Below are positions 11,745-21,723 of a stretch of 64,000 nt of DNA, piece after piece (positions within the stretch are counted from its first letter, which is position 1; each line of letters starts with the position of its first letter). The notes under the pieces were generated by a model, which saw only the letters and a list, made by a program, of their open reading frames with translations, ran no database searches and was not told where the DNA came from. Source of the DNA: Beroe forskalii (taxonomy: Eukaryota; Ctenophora; Nuda; Beroida; Beroidae); NCBI GenBank assembly GCA_011033025.1, contig WFMF01000129.1, positions 62,001 to 126,000 of the forward strand, written 5' to 3'. The position numbers were made by a program, and so were the translations under genes.

Positions 11745-14700
11745 TCAGATATTAACTTGCCCGAGGAATTCGTTGATAAATTCCTTGGTAAAGCCGGATC
11801 GCATGTGAGAAACGGCGGATTTCTTCATGTTAAGAGCAACTAGGGCGGGATAGCCGGCCCCTCCCATCTCCAAACTCTCTTCTAGTCCTGCCTGCTCACC
11901 AGCGAAACTCCAAACCCACCCGATAGAGTGATTAAACTGAGTAAACATCTTATAAAAGTTTAAAATCTGACAATTAATTAAGGACACAAGGTCCGCAATA
12001 TGTCGAGATACGAAGTCTTGACAAACAACAAAGTGACGTAAATACATCCTATATCTGCTATTTCCACAGTCAACCCACCCGAACTTCCTCTTCTTGTACT
12101 TGTCTCCCATCTCTGTCAACACATCCAAATACTCATTCCTTCCAGCTGCTCCAGTATCGAGGATATCAGGTAGAATGGTCAACACGCAGATACTTTTAGT
12201 CGCACACTCTTCTTGGAATACAGCGTCGTTCACTAACTGTAAGGGGAGGGTTTCAGGTCATACTTGTGACAAGATATGATCTTGAAAGTGACAAATCCAA
12301 ATAAACCGTGGTGACTTGTTATAGCTCCAATAATTTAGAGTTCAGTTCTACAAATAAGCGAAAATTCCCGATCCAGAGATTAGAGTTATAGATTCTACGA
12401 TGAAACTCGCAGAAACTGCGCTAACCTCTCTGATTTCTGGGGGCTCAGCGAACTGTTCGAGCTTTGCCTCAGCAAAGGCCACAATATCGTCAGCGGTCCT
12501 GCCTCCACTGTAGTCCTCAGCGTCTAGTTTAGCTCCAGCAGGGAAATACTTGATGGTGGGGTAGCCTCTGAAGGGGGGAGGGGGTTAGCCAATTAGCAGG
12601 GGGGTTAACTCATCAGCAGGGGAGTTGAATAATCAGCAGGGGAGTTTAATCATCAGCAGGGGAGTTAACCAATCAAATGGGGAGTTACTACCTGACTCCG
12701 TATCTCTGAGCGAGTTCTCCGAACTGAGTAGCGTCCACAGCACCCAACTTGACCTTTCCTTTGAGGGTTGTGGCAGCAGAAGCCCACTCTGGAGCCAGCT
12801 TCTTGCAATGTCCACACCATGGCGCGTAGAACTCAACCAGCCACATGTCCTTACTGTCCAGAACCTGCAAAATACTGGTTTATCTAACTCAACCAGCCAC
12901 ATGTCCTTACTGTCCAAAACCTGTAAGATACTGGTTAATCTAACTCAACCAACCACATGTCCTTACTGTACAAAACCTGCAAAATACTGGTATATCTAAC
13001 TCAACCAACCACATGTCCTTACTGTCCAGAACCTGCAAGATACTGGTTTATCTAACTCAACCAACCACATGTCCTTACTGTCCAGAACCTGCAAGATACT
13101 GGTTTATCTAACTCAACCAGCCACATGTCCTTACTGTCCAAAACCTGCAAAATACTGGTTTATCTAACTCAACCAACCACATGTCCTTACTGTCCAAAAC
13201 CTGCAAGATACTGGTTTATCTAACTCAACCAACCACATGTCCTTACTGTCCAAAACCTGCAAGATACTGGTTTATCTAACTCAACCAACCACATGTCCTT
13301 ACTGTCCAGAACCTGTAAAACACTGGTTTATCTAACTCAACCAGCCACATGTCCTTACTGTCCAGAACCTGCAAGATACTGGTTTATCTAACTCAACCAA
13401 CCACATGTCCTTACTGTCCAGAACCTGCAAAATACTGGTTTATCTAACTCAACCAACCACATGTCCTTACTGTCCAGAACCTGTAAGATACTGGTTTATC
13501 TAACTCAACCAACCACATGTCCTTACTGTCCAGAACCTGTAAAATACTGGTTTATCTAACTCAACCAGCCACATGTCCTTACTGTCCAGAACCTGCAAAA
13601 TACTGGTTTATCTAACTCAACCAACCACATGTCCTTACTGTCCAGAACCTGTAAGATACTGGTTTATCTAACTCAACCAACCACATGTCCTTACTGTCCA
13701 GAACCTGTAAAATACTGGTTTATCTAACTCCAACCAGCCACATGTCCTTACTGTCCAGAACCTGCAAGATACTGGTTTATCTAACTCAACCAACCACATG
13801 TCCTTACTGTCCAGAACCTGCAAGATACTGGTTTATCTTACTCAACCAACCACATGTCCTTACTGTCCAGAACCTGCAAGATACTGGTTTATCTAACTCA
13901 ACCAACCACATGTCCTTACTGTCCAGAACCTGTAAAACACTGGTTTATCTAACTCAACCAACCACATGTCCTTACTGTCCAGAACCTGTAAGATACTGGT
14001 TTATCTAACTCAACCAGCCACATGTCCTTACTGTCCAGAACCTGCAAGATACTGGTTTATCTAACTCAACCAACCACATGTCCTTACTGTCCAGAACCTG
14101 CAAGATACTGGTTTATCTAACTCAACCAACCACATGTCCTTACTGTCCAGAACCTGTAAAATACTGGTTTATCTAACTCAACCAACCACATGTCCTTACT
14201 GTCCAGAACCTGCAAGATACTGGTTTATCTAACTCAACCAACCACATGTCCTTACTGTCCAGAACCTGCAAGATACTGGTTTATCTAACTCAACCAGCCA
14301 CATGTCCTTACTGTCCAGAACCTGCAAGATACTGCTTTATCTAACTCAACCAGCCACATGTCCTTACTGTCCAGAACCTGCAAGATACTGGTTTATCTAA
14401 CTCAACCAACCACATGTCCTTACTGTCCAGAACCTGCAAAATACTGATTTATCTAACTCAACCAACCACATGTCCTTACTGTCCAGAACCTGCAAGATAC
14501 TGGTTTATCTAACTCAACCAGCCACATGTCCTTACTGTCCAGAACCTGTAAAATACTGGTTTATCTAACTCAACCAACCACATGTCCTTACTGTCCAAAA
14601 CCTGTAAAATACTGGTTTATCTTACTCAACCAGCCACATGTCCTTACTGTCCAGAACCTGCAAAATACTGGTTTATCTAACTCAACCAACCACATGTCCT

Positions 14701-17700
14701 TACTGTCCAGAACCTGTAAAATACTGGTTTATCTAACTCAACCAGCCACATGTCCTTACTGTCCAGAACCTGTAAAATACTGGTTTATCTAACTCAACCA
14801 GCCACATGTCCTTACTGTCCAAAACCTGCAAAATACTGGTTTATCTAACTCAACCAACCACATGTCCTTACTGTCCAGAACCTGTAAAATACTGGTTTAT
14901 CTCTAACTCAACCAGCCACATGTCCTTACTGTCCAGAACCTGCAAAAATACTGGTTTATCTAACTCAACCAACCACATGTCCTTACTGTCCAGAACCTGC
15001 AAAATACTGGTTTATCTAACTCAACCAACCACATGTCCTTACTGTCCAGAACCTGCAAGATACTGGTTTATCTAACTCAACCAACCACATGTCCTTACTG
15101 TCCAGAACCTGCAAGATACTGGTTTATCTAACTCAACCAACCACATGTCATTACTGTCCAGAACCTGTTAGATACTGGTTTATCTAACTCAACCAGCCAC
15201 ATGTCCTTACTGTCCAGAACCTGTAAAATACTGGTTTATCTAACTCAACCAGCCACATGTCCTTACTGTCCAGAACCTGTAAAATACTGGTTTATCTAAC
15301 TCAACCAACCACATGTCCTTACTGTCCAGAACCTGCAAGATACTGGTTTATCTAACTCAACCAACCACATGTCCTTACTGTCCAGAACCTGTAAAATACT
15401 GGTTTATCTAACTCAACCAACCACATGTCCTTACTGTCCAGAACCTGCAAAATACTGGTTTATCTAACTCAACCAGCCACATGTCCTTACTGTCCAAAGG
15501 CTTAAGGACACCTGCAAGGCTTACCTGCAAGGCTTAAGGTTAAGAGCCTGCGAGGGGTAAAATATACTGTCTTGGAGTGCCAAAGAGTCTGTTATACATG
15601 GTACAGCGAAGTTGAATTTGAATCGGTCAACTTATGGTGAAGTGGTAGAAAGCTTATCACAAAGAAATAACGGCAATTACCTCCTTGTTGAAAATGGAGT
15701 CAGTCAGTTCGATCACATCTTCCTGTTTTCCTGTTTTCTTCGATCCCCCACTGCCACTACCACTCCCACCACTGCTTTTACCACTGAGTCTACTTTGAGC
15801 CAGAGATGTAGCCTGTTTCAGGGCTTCACTCACGATCGCTTGGGCAGACCTGGGAAAAATTGGAATTTATGAAATGAATTTAAAAATTTCAAGTGCTACT
15901 TTTTCTTAAAACTGTCACACGTTTCCATGCAATAAGGCGGAGGGAGATTGCCGAAATGAAGGAAACAGACGAAGTCTAATACAGTTCTTTCAAACAGATT
16001 AACTATGATTTGCTGTAAAAACAAATTCTTCCTCAACCTTGCTGAGTTGTAGTCAGTTGGCTTTGACTTGTCTCCGCCAAAGACCTTGATGGTTGGGAAG
16101 CCCTGGACACCGAATCTCCCGGCAAATGAGCCATGTTCGTCCGCATCCAGCGCACCGACTTTAACGATGCCCTTCAGCGCTGCTGCAGCTTTCTTCCACT
16201 CTGGAGTCAGGGATTTGCAGTGTCCGCACCTGCAATTAATTAGTTCAAATTGATTCCTTAATTAGTTAGTGGCCATACCTGAAATAAATTAGTTGAAATT
16301 AATTAGCCAATTACTTAGCGTCCACAACTGAAAGGAGTCAGTACCTATAATAATAAGTAGAAATGGAAGTGGAAATTTATCATCCTTTTTGGCCTCTAAG
16401 GCCTAAGCCACAAATCATCTTCATATTGGCTGAAATTTGGTTTCCGAGATTATCTCTTGATACCAAACAAAGTTCAATCGGTTTCGGGGAATTTCGAGAA
16501 AGTCGAATTTTTGACCCGAAAAAAACACCTTACTATATATACACTGGGACTTTTTTCGGGTCAAAAATTCGACTTTTCCGAAATGTCATGAAACCGATTG
16601 CTCATTGTTTGGTATCTCAGTGCGACCTCCGAAACCAAAGTTCAGGCAAATCCAGTGTAATTTGTGGCCTCCAGGGCCAGAAAGGGTACTTTTTCGAAAA
16701 AACGAAAATTTCGTCATTTTGGCCCCGAAATCGGTTGGGGATGGTCTGAATTGCCTTTTATGTCATAAAACAAGTATTTGGGTCCTTCTGGATGAATAAG
16801 AGTCCGTATAATTAAATTTTTCAAAAACTCATTTTTCTGCCCAGAATTCCCGTTTTTCTCCCTTTTTTTGTTCTGTAGGCCACAAATCAAGTTCATATTG
16901 GCTGAAATTTGGTTTCCGAGATTATCTCTTGATACCAAACAAAGTTCAATCGGTTTCGGGGAATTTCGAGAAAGTCGAATTTTTGACCCGAAAAAAACAC
17001 CTTACTATACACTGGGACTTTTTTCGGGTCAAAAATTCGACTTTTCCGAAATGTCATGAAACCGATTGCTCATTGTTTGGTATCTCAGTGCGACCTCCGA
17101 AACCAAAGTTCAGGCAAATCCAGTGTAATTTGTGGCCTCCAGGGCCAGAAAGGGTACTTTTTTCGAAAAAACGAAAATTTCGTCATTTTGGCCCGAAATC
17201 GGTTGGGGATGGTCTGAATTGCCTTTTTCTGTCATAAAACAAGTATTTGGGTCCTTCTGGATGAATAAGAGTCCGTATAATTAAATTTTTCAAAAACTCA
17301 TTTTTTTGACCAGAATTCCCGTTTTTCTCCCTTTTTTTGTTCTGTAGGCCACAAATCAAGTTCATATTGGCTGAAATTTGGTTTCCGAGATTATCTCTTG
17401 ATACCAAACAAAGTTCAATCGGTTTCGGGGGAATTTCGAGAAAGTCAATTTTTGACCCGAAAAAACACCTTACTATACACTGGGACTTTTTCGGGTCAAA
17501 AATTCGACTTTTCCGAAATGTCATGAAACCGATTGCTCATTGTTTGGTATCTCAGTGCGACCTCCGAAACCAAAGTTCAGGCAAATCCAGTGTAATTTGT
17601 GGCCTCCAGGGCCAGAAAGGGTACTTTTTCGAAAAAACGAAAATTTCGTCATTTTGGCCCAAAATCGGTTGGGGATGGTCTGAATTGCCTTTTTATGTCA

Positions 17701-19375
17701 TAAAACAAGTATTTGGGTCCTTCTGGATGAATAAGAGTCCGTATAATTAAATTTTCAAAAACTCATTTTTGCCCAGAATTCCCGTTTTCTCCTTTTTTTT
17801 TGTTCTGTAGGCCACAAATCAAGTTCATATTGGCTGAAATTTGGTTTCCGAGATTATCTCTTGATACCAAACAAAGTTCAATCGGTTTCGGGGAATTTCG
17901 AGAAAGTCGAATTTTGACCCGAAAAAACACCTTACTATACACTGGGACTTTTTCGGGTCAAAATTCGACTTTCCGAAATGTCATGAAAAACCGATTGCTC
18001 ATTGTTTATCTCAGTGCGACCTCCGAAACCAAAGTTCAGGCAAATCCAGTGTAATTTGTGGCCTCCAGGGCCAGAAAGGGTACTTTTTTCGAAAAAACGA
18101 AAATTTCGTCATTTTGGCCCGAAATCGGTTGGGAATGGTCTGAATTGCCTTTTTATGTCATAAAACAAGTATTTGGGTCCTTCTGGATGAATAAGAGTCT
18201 GTATAATTAAATTTTTCAAAAACTCATTTTTTTTGCCCAGAATTCCCGTTTTTCTCCCTTTTTTTGTTCTGTAGGCCACAAATCAAGTTCATATTGGCTG
18301 AAATTTGGTTTCCGAGATTATTTCTTGATACCAAACAAAGTTCTATCGGTTTCGGGGAATTTCGAAAAAGTCGAATTTTTGACCCGAAAAAACACTGGGT
18401 CAAAAATTCGACTTTCTCGAAATGTCATAAAACCGATTGCTCATTGTTGGGCATCTCAGTGCGACTTCCGAAACAAATATTCAGGCAAATCAAGTGTAAT
18501 TTGAGGCCTCCATGGCCAGAAAAAGGGTAATTTTTCGAAAAACGAAAATTTCGTCATTTTGGCCCGAAATCGGTTGGGGATGGTCTGAATTGCCTTTTTA
18601 TGTCATAAAACAAGTATTTGGGTCCTTCTGGATGAATAAGAGTCCGTATAATTAAATTTTTCAAAAACTCATTTTTTTGACCAGAATTCCCGTTTTTCTC
18701 CCTTTTTTTGTTCTGTAGGCCACAAATCAAGTTCATATTGGCTGAAATTTGGTTTCCGAGATTATCTCTTGATACCAAACAAAGTTCAATCGGTTTCGGG
18801 GAATTTCGAGAAAGTCGAATTTTTGACCCGAAAAAAGTCCCAGTGTATAGTAAGGTGTTTTTTCGGGTCAAAAATTTGACTTTTCCGAAATGTCATGAAA
18901 CCGATTGCTCATTGTTTGGTATCTCAGTGCGACCTCCGAAACCAAAGTTCAGGCAAATCCAGTGTAATTTGTGGCCTCCAAGGCCAGAAAGCATACTTTT
19001 TTCGAAAAAAACGTAAATTTCGTCATTTTGGCCCAAAATTTGGTGTAATTTTTGGCATCCAAGGTTAAAAGGGGTACAATTGTTTCTAAAAATAAAAATT
19101 TCATCATTTTGGCTCAAAAAGAGTTGAAAATGGTCTGACATGCCTTTTTATTATGACCCTTTTGCAATTTGCATTTCTCAACACATGCATGTGCAGAACT
19201 AAATTCAACAATAGTTGGCTCACCATGGTGCATAGAACTCGACAATCCACACAGAGTCATCATTTACAACTTTACTGTCAAAGTTTGCTGGAGTGAGAAC
19301 TTCAACGTGATCACCAGCTGAGTAGAAACCAGAGGCTTTGCTGATGAGAACAGTTGCTACGAAGAAAATCAACAT
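11745..19375 (-). CDS. PDIA6: PDIA6/P5 protein disulfide isomerase, 7 exons
   Basis: P5 catalyses disulfide formation and exchange in the ER lumen. Exons, in gene order: 19224-19375 (signal peptide [16 protein letters not shown], then the first thioredoxin strand to APW), 16038-16229 (CGHC of domain a), 15681-15849 (glycine/serine linker and [11 protein letters not shown]), 12692-12864 (domain a' with [14 protein letters not shown]), 12426-12567 (GYPTIKYF), 12075-12236 ([14 protein letters not shown] of domain b) and 11745-11936 (GYPALVALN). All junctions are GT-AG and in phase, giving about 393 residues against about 440 in vertebrates. The missing part is the acidic C-terminal tail with KDEL: the frame ends in FLGQVNI and I found no retention signal, although a hidden last exon after the potential GTTAAT donor cannot be excluded. 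The domain-b junction adds a few residues (FNHSIG) relative to relatives and is less certain. Confidence 0.92.
12830..15505 (-). repeat. 56-bp minisatellite made of a splice acceptor plus exon start, about 47 copies
   Basis: A 56-bp unit is repeated about 47 times with few changes. In gene sense (minus strand) each unit reads: pyrimidine-containing tract ending TTGCAG, then GTTCTGGACAGTAAGGACAT and about 15 further bases that encode [11 protein letters not shown], the true start of the PDIA6 a' exon. The real exon (12692-12864) begins at the last copy. The intron upstream is therefore an array of near-identical copies of its own 3' splice site and the first dozen codons. Each unit also carries a donor-like GTAAGG ten bases after its AG. 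Units differ mainly at tgcaag/tgtaaa and accaacc/accagcc positions. Confidence 0.97.
16365..19150 (+). repeat. ~465-bp dyad satellite, about 6 units, in the first PDIA6 intron
   Basis: The marker cacaaatc at the unit start falls at about 16409, 16881, 17350, 17813, 18277 and 18721, giving spacings of 472, 469, 463, 464 and 444. Each unit contains two imperfectly complementary arms of about 105 bp, both beginning near ggccacaaat and ending in the strong inner stem gtcgaatttttgacccgaaa. A loop of about 22 bp lies between the stems. A second, weaker dyad is centred on ttttatgtcataaaa about half a unit away. The unit at 18721 has its loop in the opposite orientation to the others, and the unit at 18277 has lost most of the loop. 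These units are inverted relative to those in DNAJC3. Confidence 0.93.
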
Positions 19376-19792
19376 GGCTCAAATTAAGCTCAGGTTATTA
19401 AACAAACAGCAATACAGTAGAGGTGAGAGCCTCAAAAATAATGAAACAAAATCTATGCCATAATTACAATATAACTGTCATGAGTGCCTTCAGATTAATA
19501 CCATATATCTTGATCATGCAATTTCTGAAATTAATTATTTGTCACTTTGTCAATGAAAAGATTCAATTCTTAAAAATTAACATGACAATTTACAAAATTT
19601 ATCAGAAATAAATCTTAGCAACAAGAAAGGAATAAACAAATAGAAATGAGTTGTTTTTAATGATGAAAATAAAGCCAACATGATAGACAATAAATATAAA
19701 TACAGCCGGAATTTTACCAACAAGAAAATAAGAAAATTTAATAAGGCAACTTAAAGAAGATACATCAGTTCTAACTAGCAAATCTAGCATAG

Positions 19793-20416
19793 CTAAGTGT
19801 TTTTTAATCCCTCTATTTTTGATAGCAAATAAGATCTATGAAGTGCAGGTAGAGGAGTTTGTATACATTTGGCATCAAATTTGGACAAATGTATGTACCT
19901 ATCAATAACTTTCTCAGCAAAGAAAATAACATATATCCCACAGTCATAGCCATTACTTTGCTGCCTACATTGCAGTGTCTCGAACTGTATGTCACTTTTC
20001 CTTAACAATGATTTAAGTTTCGAAGCAACGCCTTTGGCATCAGAGTCATTAAATGATTTTGCAGAATCAAGATGGAAGATTTTTCCATGATCCTTAACAT
20101 AGCAAAGTAATGACCAATGCTGGCCTGAAACATGAGATGTTGAAGAAATGCTGTCATTCACTGGACAGAAGATGATTTCATAGTTATGCAACTCAAGACC
20201 TTCAAACATTTCCTTGAGTTCTGTGGCTTGAGACATTTTGATTAATTGGACAACACTTGGTGAAAAACAATAAATTCTATTGCATTTTTCATTGAATAGC
20301 TCCATGAATATAGATATAACATTGTCAGTTATGTACTCTGGGCCACATAGTGTCTGAACATCACATTGATAAAGCACTGAGTCCCCATAAGAAATGACCA
20401 TTGCCATTCTGGTCAC
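19793..20416 (-). CDS. SENP8: SENP8-like NEDD8 protease (C48 family), single exon
   Basis: SENP8 (NEDP1/DEN1) processes the NEDD8 precursor and removes NEDD8 from non-cullin substrates in the cytosol and nucleus. The 207-residue frame has the C48 catalytic set: His100 in GQHWSLLCY, Asp117 in IFHLDS, the oxyanion Gln at 152/153 and Cys159 in CRQQSNGYDCGIYV. The length is close to the vertebrate protein (about 212). The N-terminal YGDSVLYQCDVQTL matches the family's start, so the true initiator may be Met1, Met4 or Met6. There is no intron in the coding region. It lies about 400 bp upstream of PDIA6 on the same strand. SUMO-specific SENPs are much longer, so the NEDD8 assignment is favoured. 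Confidence 0.9.
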   Translation of the reverse strand: MTRMAMVISYGDSVLYQCDVQTLCGPEYITDNVISIFMELFNEKCNRIYCFSPSVVQLIKMSQATELKEMFEGLELHNYEIIFCPVNDSISSTSHVSGQHWSLLCYVKDHGKIFHLDSAKSFNDSDAKGVASKLKSLLRKSDIQFETLQCRQQSNGYDCGIYVIFFAEKVIDRYIHLSKFDAKCIQTPLPALHRSYLLSKIEGLKNT

Positions 20417-20781
20417 CTTATTGGCTGTGAATGTAATTAATTCAATTATATCATCATTTTTTAGATTGAGATCTAGAAGGAATCATTTTTGTTTATTTAC
20501 ATTTTGTGTATTAATTGATACGCAAAACGAAACTTTATACCATTTGAAGAAAACAAAATAGAGCAGCATCGTTCATTTACTTTTTTAAACCAACCCAATC
20601 CGATAATCTAAGCATCTCTTACCTATATGTCTGTACATAAATAAATCAACGAAGAGGTTGATACATACTCACTCATTTATAAAGATGTATTTACTTTTGT
20701 ATATCATTTGGCAATCATAAATTATACCATCATTAACAACAGTAGATTTTGTTTGCTGGCCCAATTGTTTAATAATGTAAA
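20417..20781. other. AT-rich flank upstream of the SENP8 frame
   Basis: This AT-rich stretch would contain the promoter and any 5' untranslated sequence of the SENP8-like gene. I could not identify a specific control element. Confidence 0.4.
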
Positions 20782-21480
20782 CTTCCTAAGCCCGCATAGG
20801 TGTGTGTACGCGCCGCGCGCTTCCCTACGGGACACACACGCGCAACACTCGGAAATGTGGAGGGTCGTGTTGCGGAAAAAATGGCGCGCGGCGGAGGGTA
20901 GGGTAAAATCCTACTAGCCAAACAGAGATATCCGTGTTTAGCTTCCCCTAACCAGGGGTGTCGCGTTTGGAGCAAGGCGCGGCGCGCGCGCGTAAAACTA
21001 GGGATCTGGTTAGAGCAAGTGTTTAGCAAGGCCCAACCACGCGTTAGCATCCGGTTATATTTGCTAAACACGTATCCCTCACCCCTGTTCTATTCTCGTC
21101 GCTCGGCGCGTTCCTAAGCCCGCATAGGTGTGCGTACGCGCAACGCAGACAGGGATATACCGCGTGTTTAGCAATTCGGCGCGCTTCCTCAGAACAGGAA
21201 GTAGAAAGTGTCCCGCAGGGAACTGTTGAACACGTATGTACGTGTGTGGCTCGCGCGGCGCGCTTCCCCAGTGTGTGTGTCCGGGTGTCCCGTAGAGAAG
21301 CGTGCGGCGCGTACACACACCTATGCGGGCTTAGGAACGTAGGGAGGCGCGTGGCGTACGCACGCACACCTTCCTAAGCCCGCATAGGTGTGTGTACGCC
21401 GCGCGCTTCCTTTAGGACACACCTGGGACCAGGGCCCAATGTGTGCGTACGTGCCATTGGTGACGCGCGCAGCACGAACA
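20782..21480. mobile_element. GC-rich nested inverted-repeat elements, left cluster
   Basis: A GC-rich island in AT-rich surroundings, made of repeated modules. The module ttcctaagcccgcataggtg occurs at about 20783, 21112 and 21371, and in reverse ending near 21338. Modules bounded by tttgctaaacacg or cgtgtttagcaa, and a pair cttcccctaaccagggg / ctagggatctggttaga that face each other, are nested inside. The first 55 bases (20782-20836) are perfectly repeated in inverse at 25633-25687. No transposase frame is visible, so these are non-autonomous (MITE-like) modules. Confidence 0.7.
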
Positions 21481-21723
21481 GGGCACGTTTGAAGGCGTGT
21501 AGAAATTACGCAGCACCACTACACGAGGCACGGTGATCATGTACATTGTACCATACTCGGCAATGGAATTTAATCATAATTAGTTCTTTAATTCACTTAA
21601 TTAATTGGAAAAAGGAAAAAAACGAAGTCAAATTTTCCTTTTTTTAAGATTTAAAATGTGATAATCAAAAAATTTACCCATTAACAGTTGATTTGTGCAG
21701 ATGCAGAGTTTTTTATCAAGCCG

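Noticed and set aside
12830-15505. Regular direct repeats resembling a CRISPR array
   Set aside because: Units are head to tail with no unique spacers, in an intron of an animal gene. The unit is a splice junction.
19376-19792. ER-stress response element upstream of PDIA6
   Set aside because: I looked for CCAAT-N9-CCACG and TGACGTGG forms and saw none in this stretch.
20769-21367. Arginine/threonine-rich frames in the GC-rich island
   Set aside because: These frames arise from GC-rich inverted-repeat modules, appear on both strands and have no recognised domain.
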